A program made the translations under genes and the position numbers. Positions 1-5,657 of a stretch of DNA of 5,657 nt are shown here, in pieces. The stretch spans positions 1 through 5,657 of the forward strand of contig JAKBCQ010000225.1 of the NCBI GenBank assembly GCA_021807585.1. Direction: 5' to 3'. Positions within the stretch are counted from its first letter, which is position 1; each line of letters begins with the position of its first letter. Under the pieces are notes generated by a model. That model was not told the origin of the DNA. It ran no database searches and was given only the letters and a program-made list of their open reading frames with translations. This DNA is from Planctomycetota bacterium (lineage in GTDB: Bacteria > Planctomycetota > Planctomycetia > Isosphaerales > Isosphaeraceae).

Positions 1-1
1 A

Positions 2-787
2 AATTCAATTAAACGGAAAAAATCGTCGCTCAATGTTTTGTATCACGCGGTGATGACGAATCCCGATCGGGCCGAGGAAACGCTCGCGAAGGTCGACGAT
101 TCGGTCGTTCGCGATCAAATCTCGCGAAGGTTCGCGGCGCGTCGGGCGGGGGATCGTCCCGACGTTTGTGAACGTCTTGCCGTGGGGATCGATCATCCGA
201 CGCAGCGTGCGATCGCGCGAGTCTTTCTCGCTCGAGGTTTGTCGAAAACGGACCCGAAGGCCGCCGCGAAATCGTTTTCGGCGGCGGTTCGCGATATCGA
301 TATGGGAATAAAGAATATGCGATACATCAATACCGATTGCGCGATGATATTGCCCTCCGTCGAGGAGTTCGATCCCGCTTATGTACCCGAGATTTTTTGG
401 CGGTCCGTCGCGGTCCGCAAACCGGACTACGATCCGCGTGATCTATTGAATGATCCAGGTGTTTTTAAGCCGTTATTATTAGCGCGATACGATCGCGATG
501 TCGCGCGCGAGTTGCTCGATCGTTACGCGTTACGATCGGGGGCGAATTCGAGTGAGGAATTGAGTATTCCGTATTATAAGGCCGAGGCGATGGTTGATCC
601 GCGTCGTGCGGTCGAGTTGATCGAGGCGTTGCCCGCGCCGCGATCGAGTTTGAATGATCTCGACGGGTCGAATTGGCTTCGGATTGTGATTTCCGAGCTC
701 CTGGCGCGGAGCGATGAATCGGCGTGGCGAACGATTTGGGCGCGAAGTTCGGGAATGGGAGACGAGCGCCGGCGGGACGTGCCGTAA
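2..787 (+). CDS. Hypothetical alpha-helical protein, 3' part only (5'-truncated by window edge)
   Basis: The frame is open from base 2 to a tandem TAA TAA stop (785-790), giving at least 261 codons. The only start-like codon near the left end is a TTG at 38 with no ribosome-binding site, and the frame continues upstream of it, so the gene begins outside the window. The visible part is hydrophilic, rich in Arg, Asp and Ala, with no membrane segment or signal peptide. A motif of the form (D/N)P-x-(R/K)-A or D-R-D-V-A opens predicted helices near bases 59, 251, 491 and 596, for example DPRRAVELIEALP, which suggests irregular TPR- or HEAT-like helical hairpins. From memory, the C-terminal stretch (DPRRAVELIEALP followed by an ISELLAR helix) resembles the ends of large planctomycete repeat proteins, but I cannot confirm this. 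No catalytic motif is visible and the function is unknown. Coding status is supported by codon bias matching the downstream genes. Confidence 0.75.
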   Translation, partial: NSIKRKKSSLNVLYHAVMTNPDRAEETLAKVDDSVVRDQISRRFAARRAGDRPDVCERLAVGIDHPTQRAIARVFLARGLSKTDPKAAAKSFSAAVRDIDMGIKNMRYINTDCAMILPSVEEFDPAYVPEIFWRSVAVRKPDYDPRDLLNDPGVFKPLLLARYDRDVARELLDRYALRSGANSSEELSIPYYKAEAMVDPRRAVELIEALPAPRSSLNDLDGSNWLRIVISELLARSDESAWRTIWARSSGMGDERRRDVP

Positions 788-946
788 TAATATGCAACTG
801 AGGGATGTTCAGTTATTCATCCCGTACCGTCTGATTAGAGACGCCAATTCACGACCGTTAATCAGCGCGACGGAATCTTTACTTTGGCTCAAAGGATCGG
901 TGGACGACGAATACGGCGGCGTTCGACGCGATGCGAATCGGATATA

Positions 947-977
947 TTGTTATAAACAGATATATTTGCATGATAAT
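947..977 (+). promoter_or_regulatory. Weak sigma70-like promoter candidate in AT-rich island
   Basis: TTGTTA (947-952) and GATAAT (972-977) resemble -35 and -10 boxes, but the 19-base spacer is longer than ideal. The pair sits in the only AT-rich stretch between the two genes, about 130 bases before the dehydrogenase start, and would leave a leader of roughly 120 bases. The call rests on motif similarity alone. Confidence 0.25.
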
Positions 978-1092
978 ATTTATGTGGTCTGGCCGCAGGG
1001 TCGTCGTCTCCCGCGGATTGTCCGGCGACGTGATCGGGGCTAGGATAAACTTTCGAGGAACGAGGTTTACCTTCTCCAACCGACGATTCCAC

Positions 1093-1099
1093 AAGGAGG
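1093..1099 (+). promoter_or_regulatory. Ribosome-binding site of aldehyde dehydrogenase
   Basis: AAGGAGG is a near-perfect Shine-Dalgarno sequence, six bases before the ATG at 1106. It fixes that start codon and suggests efficient translation. Confidence 0.9.
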
Positions 1100-1105
1100 C
1101 TTGAA

Positions 1106-2581
1106 ATGGCGACCGCGACCAAACCGCGACGCGCGACCCCGAAAACGCATCAAACCCAAATGCTGATCGACGGTAAGTGGCGTTCGAGCGCGAGCGGCAA
1201 AACGTTCGCGACGATCAATCCAGCGACCGAGGAAGTTATCGCCGAGGTCGCCGAGGGGGACGCCGCCGATATCGACGCCGCGGTCAAGGCGGCGCGGAAG
1301 GCGTTCGATTCCGGACCGTGGCGCAAAACCGACGCTCGCGATCGAGGTCGGCTCATGAATAAATTCGCCGATCTGATCGAGAGCCATATCGACGAACTCG
1401 CCGAACTCGAAACGCTTGACAACGGTAAACCCCTCCGCGAAAGCCGCAACGCCGACCTTCCGCTCGTGATCGATTGCTTCCGTTATTTCGCGGGCTGGGC
1501 GGATAAAATCCACGGCCAGACGATCCCGATTCGGGGCGATTATTTCTGCTACACCAAGCTCGAACCCGTCGGCGTCGCTGGGCAGATCATTCCCTGGAAT
1601 TTCCCGATGCTGATGGTCGCGTGGAAGTGGGCGCCGGCGCTCGCCGCGGGTTGCACGGTCGTGCTTAAACCCGCCGAACAAACGCCCCTCTCGGCGCTTC
1701 GGCTCGGCGAATTGGCTCTCGAGGCGGGTTATCCCGCTGGGGTCGTCAACATCGTTCCCGGTTATGGAGAAACCGCGGGCGCGGCGCTCGTCAATCATCC
1801 CGGGGTTGATAAAATCGCTTTCACGGGCGAGGGTCGGACAGCCAAGATCATCATGCGGAACGCCGCAGAGACGCTCAAGCGGATCACGTTTGAGCTCGGC
1901 GGTAAGAGCCCGAACATCGTCTTCGCCGACGCCGATCTCGGCAAAGCGGTCGACGGCGCGGTGCTTGGGCTTTTCCTCAACCAGGGGCAATGCTGCTGCG
2001 CCGGCAGCCGTTTGTTCGTGCAGGAAAGCGCGCACGCCGAGTTCGTCGAACGTCTCGTCGACAAGGTGAAAAAGCGGAAAGTGGGCGATCCGTTCGACGC
2101 CGACACCGATCAGGGTCCTCAAGTCGATCAAGCTCAATTTGATAAAATCATGTCTTACATTGAGAAGGGTCGGAACGAGGGAGCGAAGTGTGTCGCGGGG
2201 GGATCGCGAGTGGGCGATCGCGGCTATTTCGTCGCTCCGACGGTTTTCGACGACGTGACCGACCGGATGGCGATCGCGCGCGACGAGATTTTCGGGCCGG
2301 TGCTTTCGGTGATCAAGTTTCGCGAGATCGACGAGGTCGTCGAACGCGCCAATGCGACCGATTACGGGCTCGCCGCGGCGGTTTGGACCCGCGATATCGG
2401 CAAGGCGCACGCGATCGCCGACCGGGTGCGAGCCGGAACGGTTTGGGTGAACTGTTACGACGTTTTCGACGCCGCGGCGCCGTTCGGCGGGTTCAAACAA
2501 AGCGGAATCGGCCGCGAACTCGGCCAAAAGGCCCTCGACGTGTACACCGAGAGCAAAACCGTCACCGTATCACTTGATTGA
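1106..2581 (+). CDS. NAD(P)-dependent aldehyde dehydrogenase (ALDH superfamily)
   Basis: This 491-residue protein has the usual family length and oxidises an aldehyde to the carboxylic acid with NAD(P)+ in the cytoplasm. The ALDH domain starts at about residue 19 after a short basic, Thr-rich tail and includes NPATEE near 38. Catalytic landmarks are present: IIPWNFP with the oxyanion Asn165, [12 protein letters not shown] with cofactor-binding Lys188, [11 protein letters not shown] with general-base Glu263, [11 protein letters not shown] with nucleophile Cys297 (middle of the three cysteines), EIFGPV with Glu394, and [15 protein letters not shown] from 459. The overall pattern, including the triple Cys and WVNCYDVF, is closest to the ALDH1/ALDH2 type, but the sequence does not fix the substrate. 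One oddity is that the usual FTGS motif reads FTGEGRTAK (239-247). The ATG start has a strong ribosome-binding site. A hairpin follows the stop directly, so the gene probably ends its transcription unit. There is no signal peptide or membrane segment. It has no cofactor or microcompartment gene beside it. Confidence 0.97.
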   Translation: MATATKPRRATPKTHQTQMLIDGKWRSSASGKTFATINPATEEVIAEVAEGDAADIDAAVKAARKAFDSGPWRKTDARDRGRLMNKFADLIESHIDELAELETLDNGKPLRESRNADLPLVIDCFRYFAGWADKIHGQTIPIRGDYFCYTKLEPVGVAGQIIPWNFPMLMVAWKWAPALAAGCTVVLKPAEQTPLSALRLGELALEAGYPAGVVNIVPGYGETAGAALVNHPGVDKIAFTGEGRTAKIIMRNAAETLKRITFELGGKSPNIVFADADLGKAVDGAVLGLFLNQGQCCCAGSRLFVQESAHAEFVERLVDKVKKRKVGDPFDADTDQGPQVDQAQFDKIMSYIEKGRNEGAKCVAGGSRVGDRGYFVAPTVFDDVTDRMAIARDEIFGPVLSVIKFREIDEVVERANATDYGLAAAVWTRDIGKAHAIADRVRAGTVWVNCYDVFDAAAPFGGFKQSGIGRELGQKALDVYTESKTVTVSLD

Positions 2582-2594
2582 ACATGAATTTACT

Positions 2595-2619
2595 GGAGCG
2601 CGGATCGGTTCCGCGCTCC
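2595..2619 (+). terminator. Strong hairpin after aldehyde dehydrogenase, probable terminator
   Basis: GGAGCGCGGA (2595-2604) pairs perfectly with TCCGCGCTCC (2610-2619): ten base pairs, eight of them G-C, around a five-base loop. It begins 13 bases after the dehydrogenase stop. The following bases, cgatctcttc, are only mildly pyrimidine-rich, so it lacks a classic T-tract and could be a weak terminator, a Rho-associated structure or a 3'-end stabiliser. Its position argues that the next gene starts downstream of it. Confidence 0.6.
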
Positions 2620-2682
2620 CGATCTCTTCAAGCAAAACGTGTGCTTCGATTCGTTCTCCGCCGTTCGATTTCAATCCAGAAT

Positions 2683-2687
2683 GAGGG
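2683..2687 (+). promoter_or_regulatory. Ribosome-binding site deciding the hydrolase start
   Basis: GAGGG lies ten bases before the ATG at 2698, a slightly long but usable spacing. The alternative in-frame starts at TTG 2578 and ATG 2584 have no comparable site and would place the perfect hairpin at 2595-2619 inside the coding region. Confidence 0.55.
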
Positions 2688-2697
2688 TTTCGGCCTC

Positions 2698-4668
2698 ATG
2701 CGCTTCGACCGACGAACGGCGACTACGTATCGATTTGTAACCGCATGTTTGATCGTTTTGGCGTTTTCTCGGTCGTCTGTCGGTCGCGCCGCGGGTGACG
2801 AAGATCGCGTCCGTTCGCGGTACGAGAAGATGGAATATCGGATTCCGATGCGCGACGGGGTCAAGCTGTTTACGATCGTTTACGCTCCCCGCGAGAGCTC
2901 GAAAATATACCCGATTCTGCTCGAACGAACGCCGTATGGAATCGGCCCCTACGGAGCGAACGCGTATCGCGAGACGCTCGGTCCGTCGCGATTGTTCGAG
3001 GAATCCGGGTATATCTTTGTATATCAAGATGTGCGCGGTTGTTATATGTCGGAGGGGTCGTTCGAGGACGTTCGTCCGTGTCTTTTGGATCGGCGCGACG
3101 CTCGGGCGATCGACGAATCGACCGACGCTTACGATACGATCGATTGGCTGATCAAAACTTTGCCGAACTCGAACGGCAAGGTCGGTCTTTGGGGGATCTC
3201 GTATCCCGCGTTTTACGCAGCCGCGGCGCTTGTCGACGCGCATCCCGCGATCTCGGCGGCTTCACCCCAGGCGCCCCTCGTCGACTGGTTCGTCGGCGAC
3301 GACACGCATCACAACGGAGCGCTCTTTCTTCAACAAGAGTTCAATTTCGACGCGGTTTTCGGGATTCCACGGTCGGGTCCGACGACCGAATCGAACCCCG
3401 CGTTCCATCACGGGACCGACGACGCGTATCGGTTTTTTCTCGACCTCGGGCCGATCGCCCGCGCCGATGAATTATACTTTCATGGCAAACATAAATTTTG
3501 GAATGATGTGATGAATCATGGAAATTACGATTTATTTTGGAAACGGCGAAACCTCTTGCCGCATCTTGATCGCGTCAAAGCGCCCGTGTTGACCGTGGGG
3601 GGGTGGTTCGACGCCGAGGATTTGTACGGATCGTTGCATGTATTTCAGCGAATCGAGGAGACGAGCCCGGGGATTGAAAACGTGCTGGCGATGGGGCCCT
3701 GGGCGCACGGCGGCTGGAACGACTTCGACGGGGGGGCTTCGCTGGGGCCGATTACGTTCGGCTCGTCGACTTCGCGGTATTATCAAACCAAAATCGAGTT
3801 TCCTTTTTTTGAAAAACATTTAAAGAATCGAGGATCCTGGAATCCCGCCAAGGCGATCGTCTTCGAGACCGGACGTAACTCGTGGCGCGAACTTGACGCA
3901 TGGCCGCCGCGGAACGCTCTGAGGCGTTCCATCTATCTGGGATCGGCGGGGACGGTCGGTTTCGACGAACCGCGCGATCGGGCGATCTCGTTCGACGAAT
4001 TCGTGAGCGATCCAGCCGACCCGGTCCCTTATACCTCGATCATCTCGATCGATTATCCCGCGACTTTTATGATCGAGGATCAGCGATTCGTCGCGGGGCG
4101 AGCCGACGTCGTTTCTTATCGCTCGGCGAAGCTTGAAAACGATCTGACGATCGCCGGTCCAATCGAGGTCGACTTGTATGTTTCGACCTCGGGGACCGAT
4201 TCGGACTGGGTGGTGAAGGTGATTGACGAATATCCCGTTCGAGTCGATCGAATCGCCGCGGCCAAAGCCCCACTCGACGATCTCCCGCACGATCAGCCGC
4301 GCGTCACACCCGGACGCGATCCCTCACGCCAAGCTCCTCTCGATCGTCTAGCGGGTTATCAACGCCTAGTTCGCGGCGATGTGATGCGGGGTAAATTTCG
4401 CGAGCGCCTGGAAAACCCCAAACTGTTCGAGCCGAACCGGCCGACTCGCGTTCGCTTTTCCCTCCAAGACGTTTATCATACGTTCTTGCGCGGGCATCGA
4501 TTGATGATTCAGATCCAGGGAAGTTGGTTCCCGCTCGTCGACCGTAATCCGCAAACGTTTGTCGATATTTATCACGCTCGAGCCGGCGATTTTCAGAAAG
4601 CGACGCAACGCGTTTATCACGACCGCGAGCGGCCTTCTCGAATCGAAGTTCGAGTCGTTCCTAACTGA
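2698..4668 (+). CDS. Secreted CocE/NonD-family serine hydrolase, alpha-amino-acid ester hydrolase-like
   Basis: This 656-residue protein is a peptidase S15/CocE-type alpha/beta-hydrolase. It starts with a signal peptide (basic MRFDRR, hydrophobic core about 13-23, likely cleavage near Ala31-Ala32), so it acts in the periplasm or outside. The hydrolase domain runs from about 40 to 390 with a helical cap insert. A C-terminal jelly-roll domain fills about 395 to the end, closing with WFPLVDRNPQTFVDIY and the terminal KATQRVYH motif. The triad is Ser168 (GISYP, followed by oxyanion Tyr169), Asp305 (GWFDAEDLYG) and His337 (MGPWAHGG). Glu307, Asp308 and Asp202 (GDD) match the carboxylate cluster of alpha-amino-acid ester hydrolases (Xanthomonas citri numbering Asp208, Glu309, Asp310). 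That family cleaves esters and amides with a free alpha-amino group, including some beta-lactam side chains. A polar, Pro/Asp/Arg-rich linker of about 40 residues (513-551) within the jelly-roll is longer than I would expect. A glutaryl-7-ACA-acylase-like or general esterase role remains possible. The family is firm, the exact substrate is not. Confidence 0.9.
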   Translation: MRFDRRTATTYRFVTACLIVLAFSRSSVGRAAGDEDRVRSRYEKMEYRIPMRDGVKLFTIVYAPRESSKIYPILLERTPYGIGPYGANAYRETLGPSRLFEESGYIFVYQDVRGCYMSEGSFEDVRPCLLDRRDARAIDESTDAYDTIDWLIKTLPNSNGKVGLWGISYPAFYAAAALVDAHPAISAASPQAPLVDWFVGDDTHHNGALFLQQEFNFDAVFGIPRSGPTTESNPAFHHGTDDAYRFFLDLGPIARADELYFHGKHKFWNDVMNHGNYDLFWKRRNLLPHLDRVKAPVLTVGGWFDAEDLYGSLHVFQRIEETSPGIENVLAMGPWAHGGWNDFDGGASLGPITFGSSTSRYYQTKIEFPFFEKHLKNRGSWNPAKAIVFETGRNSWRELDAWPPRNALRRSIYLGSAGTVGFDEPRDRAISFDEFVSDPADPVPYTSIISIDYPATFMIEDQRFVAGRADVVSYRSAKLENDLTIAGPIEVDLYVSTSGTDSDWVVKVIDEYPVRVDRIAAAKAPLDDLPHDQPRVTPGRDPSRQAPLDRLAGYQRLVRGDVMRGKFRERLENPKLFEPNRPTRVRFSLQDVYHTFLRGHRLMIQIQGSWFPLVDRNPQTFVDIYHARAGDFQKATQRVYHDRERPSRIEVRVVPN

Positions 4669-4799
4669 TCTGGCGATATGCGTTTTCATTAGAAGACGTA
4701 TTGGATCGGTGCTCGTCGCTGACGTGACCCGCGGCTTGCGGAAGGTCGATCCGCCGGCGAAGATGTTCGGTCGTGACTCGTTTCCATTCGGTTGGGATT

Positions 4800-4805
4800 A
4801 AGGAG
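4800..4805 (+). promoter_or_regulatory. Ribosome-binding site of the Dabb protein
   Basis: AAGGAG ends eight bases before the ATG at 4814, a near-ideal Shine-Dalgarno sequence that supports this start over any upstream one. Confidence 0.85.
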
Positions 4806-4813
4806 AACGCGAG

Positions 4814-5224
4814 ATGAAGATCGTTTTAACGGTATCGGCGCTTTGTTTTGTGGGAATCGCGGTTTTGGGGGCGATCGCTTCGACCCGCGGAGAGCACGGC
4901 GCCAAGCTGGCGCACATGGTGTTTTTCAAGCTCAAGGATCGGTCCGAGGAATCGCGCGATAAGTTTGTCGCTTCGTGTCTTAAATATTTATCGAATCACG
5001 AGGGGACTGCTTATTTTTCGGTGGGAACGCTCACTGACGAGACGATCGAGCCCGCGGTGAACGATCGTGATTATGACGTCGCTTTGCACGCGGTGTTCGA
5101 AAGCAAGGAAGCCGAGGGGAAATACCTCAAGAATCCGCGCCATTTGAAGTTCGTCGATGAAAACAAAGCGAACTTCGCCAAGGTTCGCGTGTTCGATTCT
5201 TACATCGTCGAAGCGGGTAAATGA
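4814..5224 (+). CDS. Exported Dabb (stress-responsive alpha/beta-barrel) domain protein
   Basis: This 136-residue protein begins with a hydrophobic segment (about 3-22, MKIVLTVSALCFVGIAVLGA) that reads as a signal peptide, possibly cleaved at AIA-S, or as a membrane anchor. The rest (about 31-133) matches the Dabb ferredoxin-like fold. It opens with LAHMVFFKLKD, the usual first strand with its conserved His (here His34), and ends with the YDVALHAVFESKEAEGKYL and HLKFVDENKANFAKVRVFDSYIV pattern. Dabb domains form dimeric alpha/beta barrels; some plant and fungal members are enzymes or stress proteins, but most bacterial ones have no known function. No catalytic residues can be assigned here. 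The gene has its own strong ribosome-binding site and lies 145 bases after the hydrolase, in a gap with no clear promoter or terminator, so co-transcription with the hydrolase is possible but unproven. It appears intact. Confidence 0.85.
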   Translation: MKIVLTVSALCFVGIAVLGAIASTRGEHGAKLAHMVFFKLKDRSEESRDKFVASCLKYLSNHEGTAYFSVGTLTDETIEPAVNDRDYDVALHAVFESKEAEGKYLKNPRHLKFVDENKANFAKVRVFDSYIVEAGK

Positions 5225-5307
5225 TCGTCAAGCCCTGACCGGCACGCGTCGAATGATCGTGATCGATCGGATCCGTCGGTGCGACGCATCGGGCGAATCC
5301 AACCGAC

Positions 5308-5342
5308 GCGATCGCGCGGCGCGTGAACCGATTCGCGATCGC
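5308..5342. repeat. Inverted repeat downstream of the Dabb gene
   Basis: GCGATCGCG (5308-5316) and CGCGATCGC (5334-5342) are perfect reverse complements separated by 17 bases, so RNA from this region could form a nine-pair stem. Each arm contains the self-palindrome GCGATCGC, which is common by chance in this GATCG-rich DNA. No T-tract follows, so a terminator role for the Dabb gene, 83 bases upstream, is only a possibility. Confidence 0.4.
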
Positions 5343-5548
5343 TCGTCGCCTCATTTCGGCGTTATCCGGATTTGTCAAATCGGGTTGATCGCTAAAAAAA
5401 TGGAACCCGGAGATGCGCTTCGCGTCGCTCATTTTCGATATCGTAGAGGACATCGATGTTCGTCTTGGAACGGTGAATCTAGTTTGAGGGAAGCGAACGA
5501 GTGGGAGATAAATGTGACCGTCCGGTACGATGCCAAGGCGCGGTCGGC

Positions 5549-5577
5549 TTGCCTTTGAACTCACGAACTCCTATCAT
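5549..5577 (+). promoter_or_regulatory. Sigma70-like promoter candidate for a gene beyond the right edge
   Basis: TTGCCT (5549-5554) and TATCAT (5572-5577) match the -35 box in four of six bases and the -10 box in five of six, with an ideal 17-base spacer. They sit where the sequence turns AT-rich after the gene-poor stretch. No start codon with a ribosome-binding site follows inside the window, so the target gene, if any, is outside. Confidence 0.3.
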
Positions 5578-5657
5578 AATAGTCGTTCGTCCTCTCCATT
5601 TTCTGAGTCGCCCGTCATGATTTGCCACCATCTCTGCTCGGATGCTCATACATGAAA

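Larger units (their letters stand above)
788..1105. other. Intergenic region upstream of aldehyde dehydrogenase
   Basis: This 318-base gap has no convincing gene. It contains an AT-rich island at about 941-985 that contrasts with the GC-rich surroundings. It also has a weak 6-bp inverted repeat, GGGATG/CATCCC (802-807/818-823), shortly after the upstream stop, with no T-tract. A second imperfect hairpin lies at 993-1016: CCGC, a bulged A, GGG, a 9-base loop, then CCCGCGG. The gap ends in the dehydrogenase ribosome-binding site. It probably holds the end of the upstream transcript plus the promoter and leader of the dehydrogenase. Confidence 0.6.
5225..5657. other. Gene-poor right end of the window
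   Basis: No convincing gene is seen in these 433 bases. Frames that stay open on either strand overlap the Dabb gene as shadows, or lack a ribosome-binding site and recognisable protein features. The stretch contains a cluster of GATC sites, a 9-bp inverted repeat, a run of seven A (5394-5400) and, from about 5549, a more AT-rich part with a promoter-like pair. It is probably an intergenic region leading to a gene beyond the right edge. Confidence 0.55.

Noticed and set aside
792..1043. An 84-codon + strand open frame starting right after the tandem stop of the first gene
   Set aside because: It has no ribosome-binding site, odd composition across the AT-rich island, no recognisable protein features, and it overlaps the likely promoter region.
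1047..1070. An imperfect inverted repeat AAAC...GTTT before the dehydrogenase ribosome-binding site, considered as a riboswitch or operator
   Set aside because: The stem needs several G-U pairs and stops after about seven pairs. It matches no riboswitch or operator that I recognise.
1067..2527. A 486-codon minus-strand open frame antisense to the aldehyde dehydrogenase
   Set aside because: It is a shadow of a highly biased GC-rich gene on the other strand. The + strand frame has every catalytic motif of its family, while the antisense frame has none.
3911..3930. A perfect 7-bp inverted repeat, GGAACGC/GCGTTCC, with a 6-base loop
   Set aside because: It lies inside the hydrolase coding region with no T-tract or gene boundary, so it is probably incidental.
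5413..5487. A 24-codon + strand open frame (MRFASLIFDIVEDID...)
   Set aside because: It is very short, has only a GGAG touching the start codon, and lies in a region where such frames are expected by chance.
5479..5649. A 56-codon minus-strand open frame (MSIRAEMVANHDG...) whose frame is open to the right edge
   Set aside because: It uses codons unlike the other genes (AGA, AGG, ATA), resembles no family I know and overlaps a promoter-like pair. It could be the end of a gene outside the window, but the evidence is too thin.

Overview
The window looks like a piece of a Planctomycetota chromosome, possibly of an Isosphaeraceae-like lineage. This is an inference from moderately high GC, a strong bias to TCG/CGA/ATC-type codons with very many GATC sites, long intergenic gaps, and the mix of secreted hydrolase, exported Dabb protein and helical-repeat hypothetical protein. 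No marker gene fixes the taxonomy. All four supported genes lie on the + strand. No mobile element, tRNA, rRNA or CRISPR array was seen.

Layout. Positions 2-787 hold the 3' part of an unidentified alpha-helical protein whose frame is open to the left edge, so its true start is outside the window. A 318-base gap follows (788-1105), with an AT-rich island and a weak promoter-like pair. Next is a full-length NAD(P)-dependent aldehyde dehydrogenase (1106-2581) with a textbook Shine-Dalgarno and all catalytic residues. A perfect 10-bp hairpin (2595-2619) lies just after its stop. The next gene, best started at 2698, encodes a secreted CocE/NonD-family serine hydrolase that most resembles alpha-amino-acid ester hydrolases (2698-4668). 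After 145 bases comes a small exported Dabb (stress-responsive alpha/beta-barrel) protein (4814-5224). The last 433 bases hold no convincing gene, only an inverted repeat, a GATC cluster and a promoter-like pair that may serve a gene beyond the right edge.

How the genes work together. The hairpin after the dehydrogenase and the separate ribosome-binding sites suggest at least two transcription units rather than one tight operon. The hydrolase would act outside the cytoplasm on esters or amides. The dehydrogenase is cytoplasmic and could oxidise aldehydes from many sources. A shared pathway is possible but not shown. The most informative observation is that the hydrolase keeps both the catalytic triad and the three-acid cluster that gives alpha-amino-acid ester hydrolases their specificity. 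I found no clear evidence of a wholly new multi-gene system.
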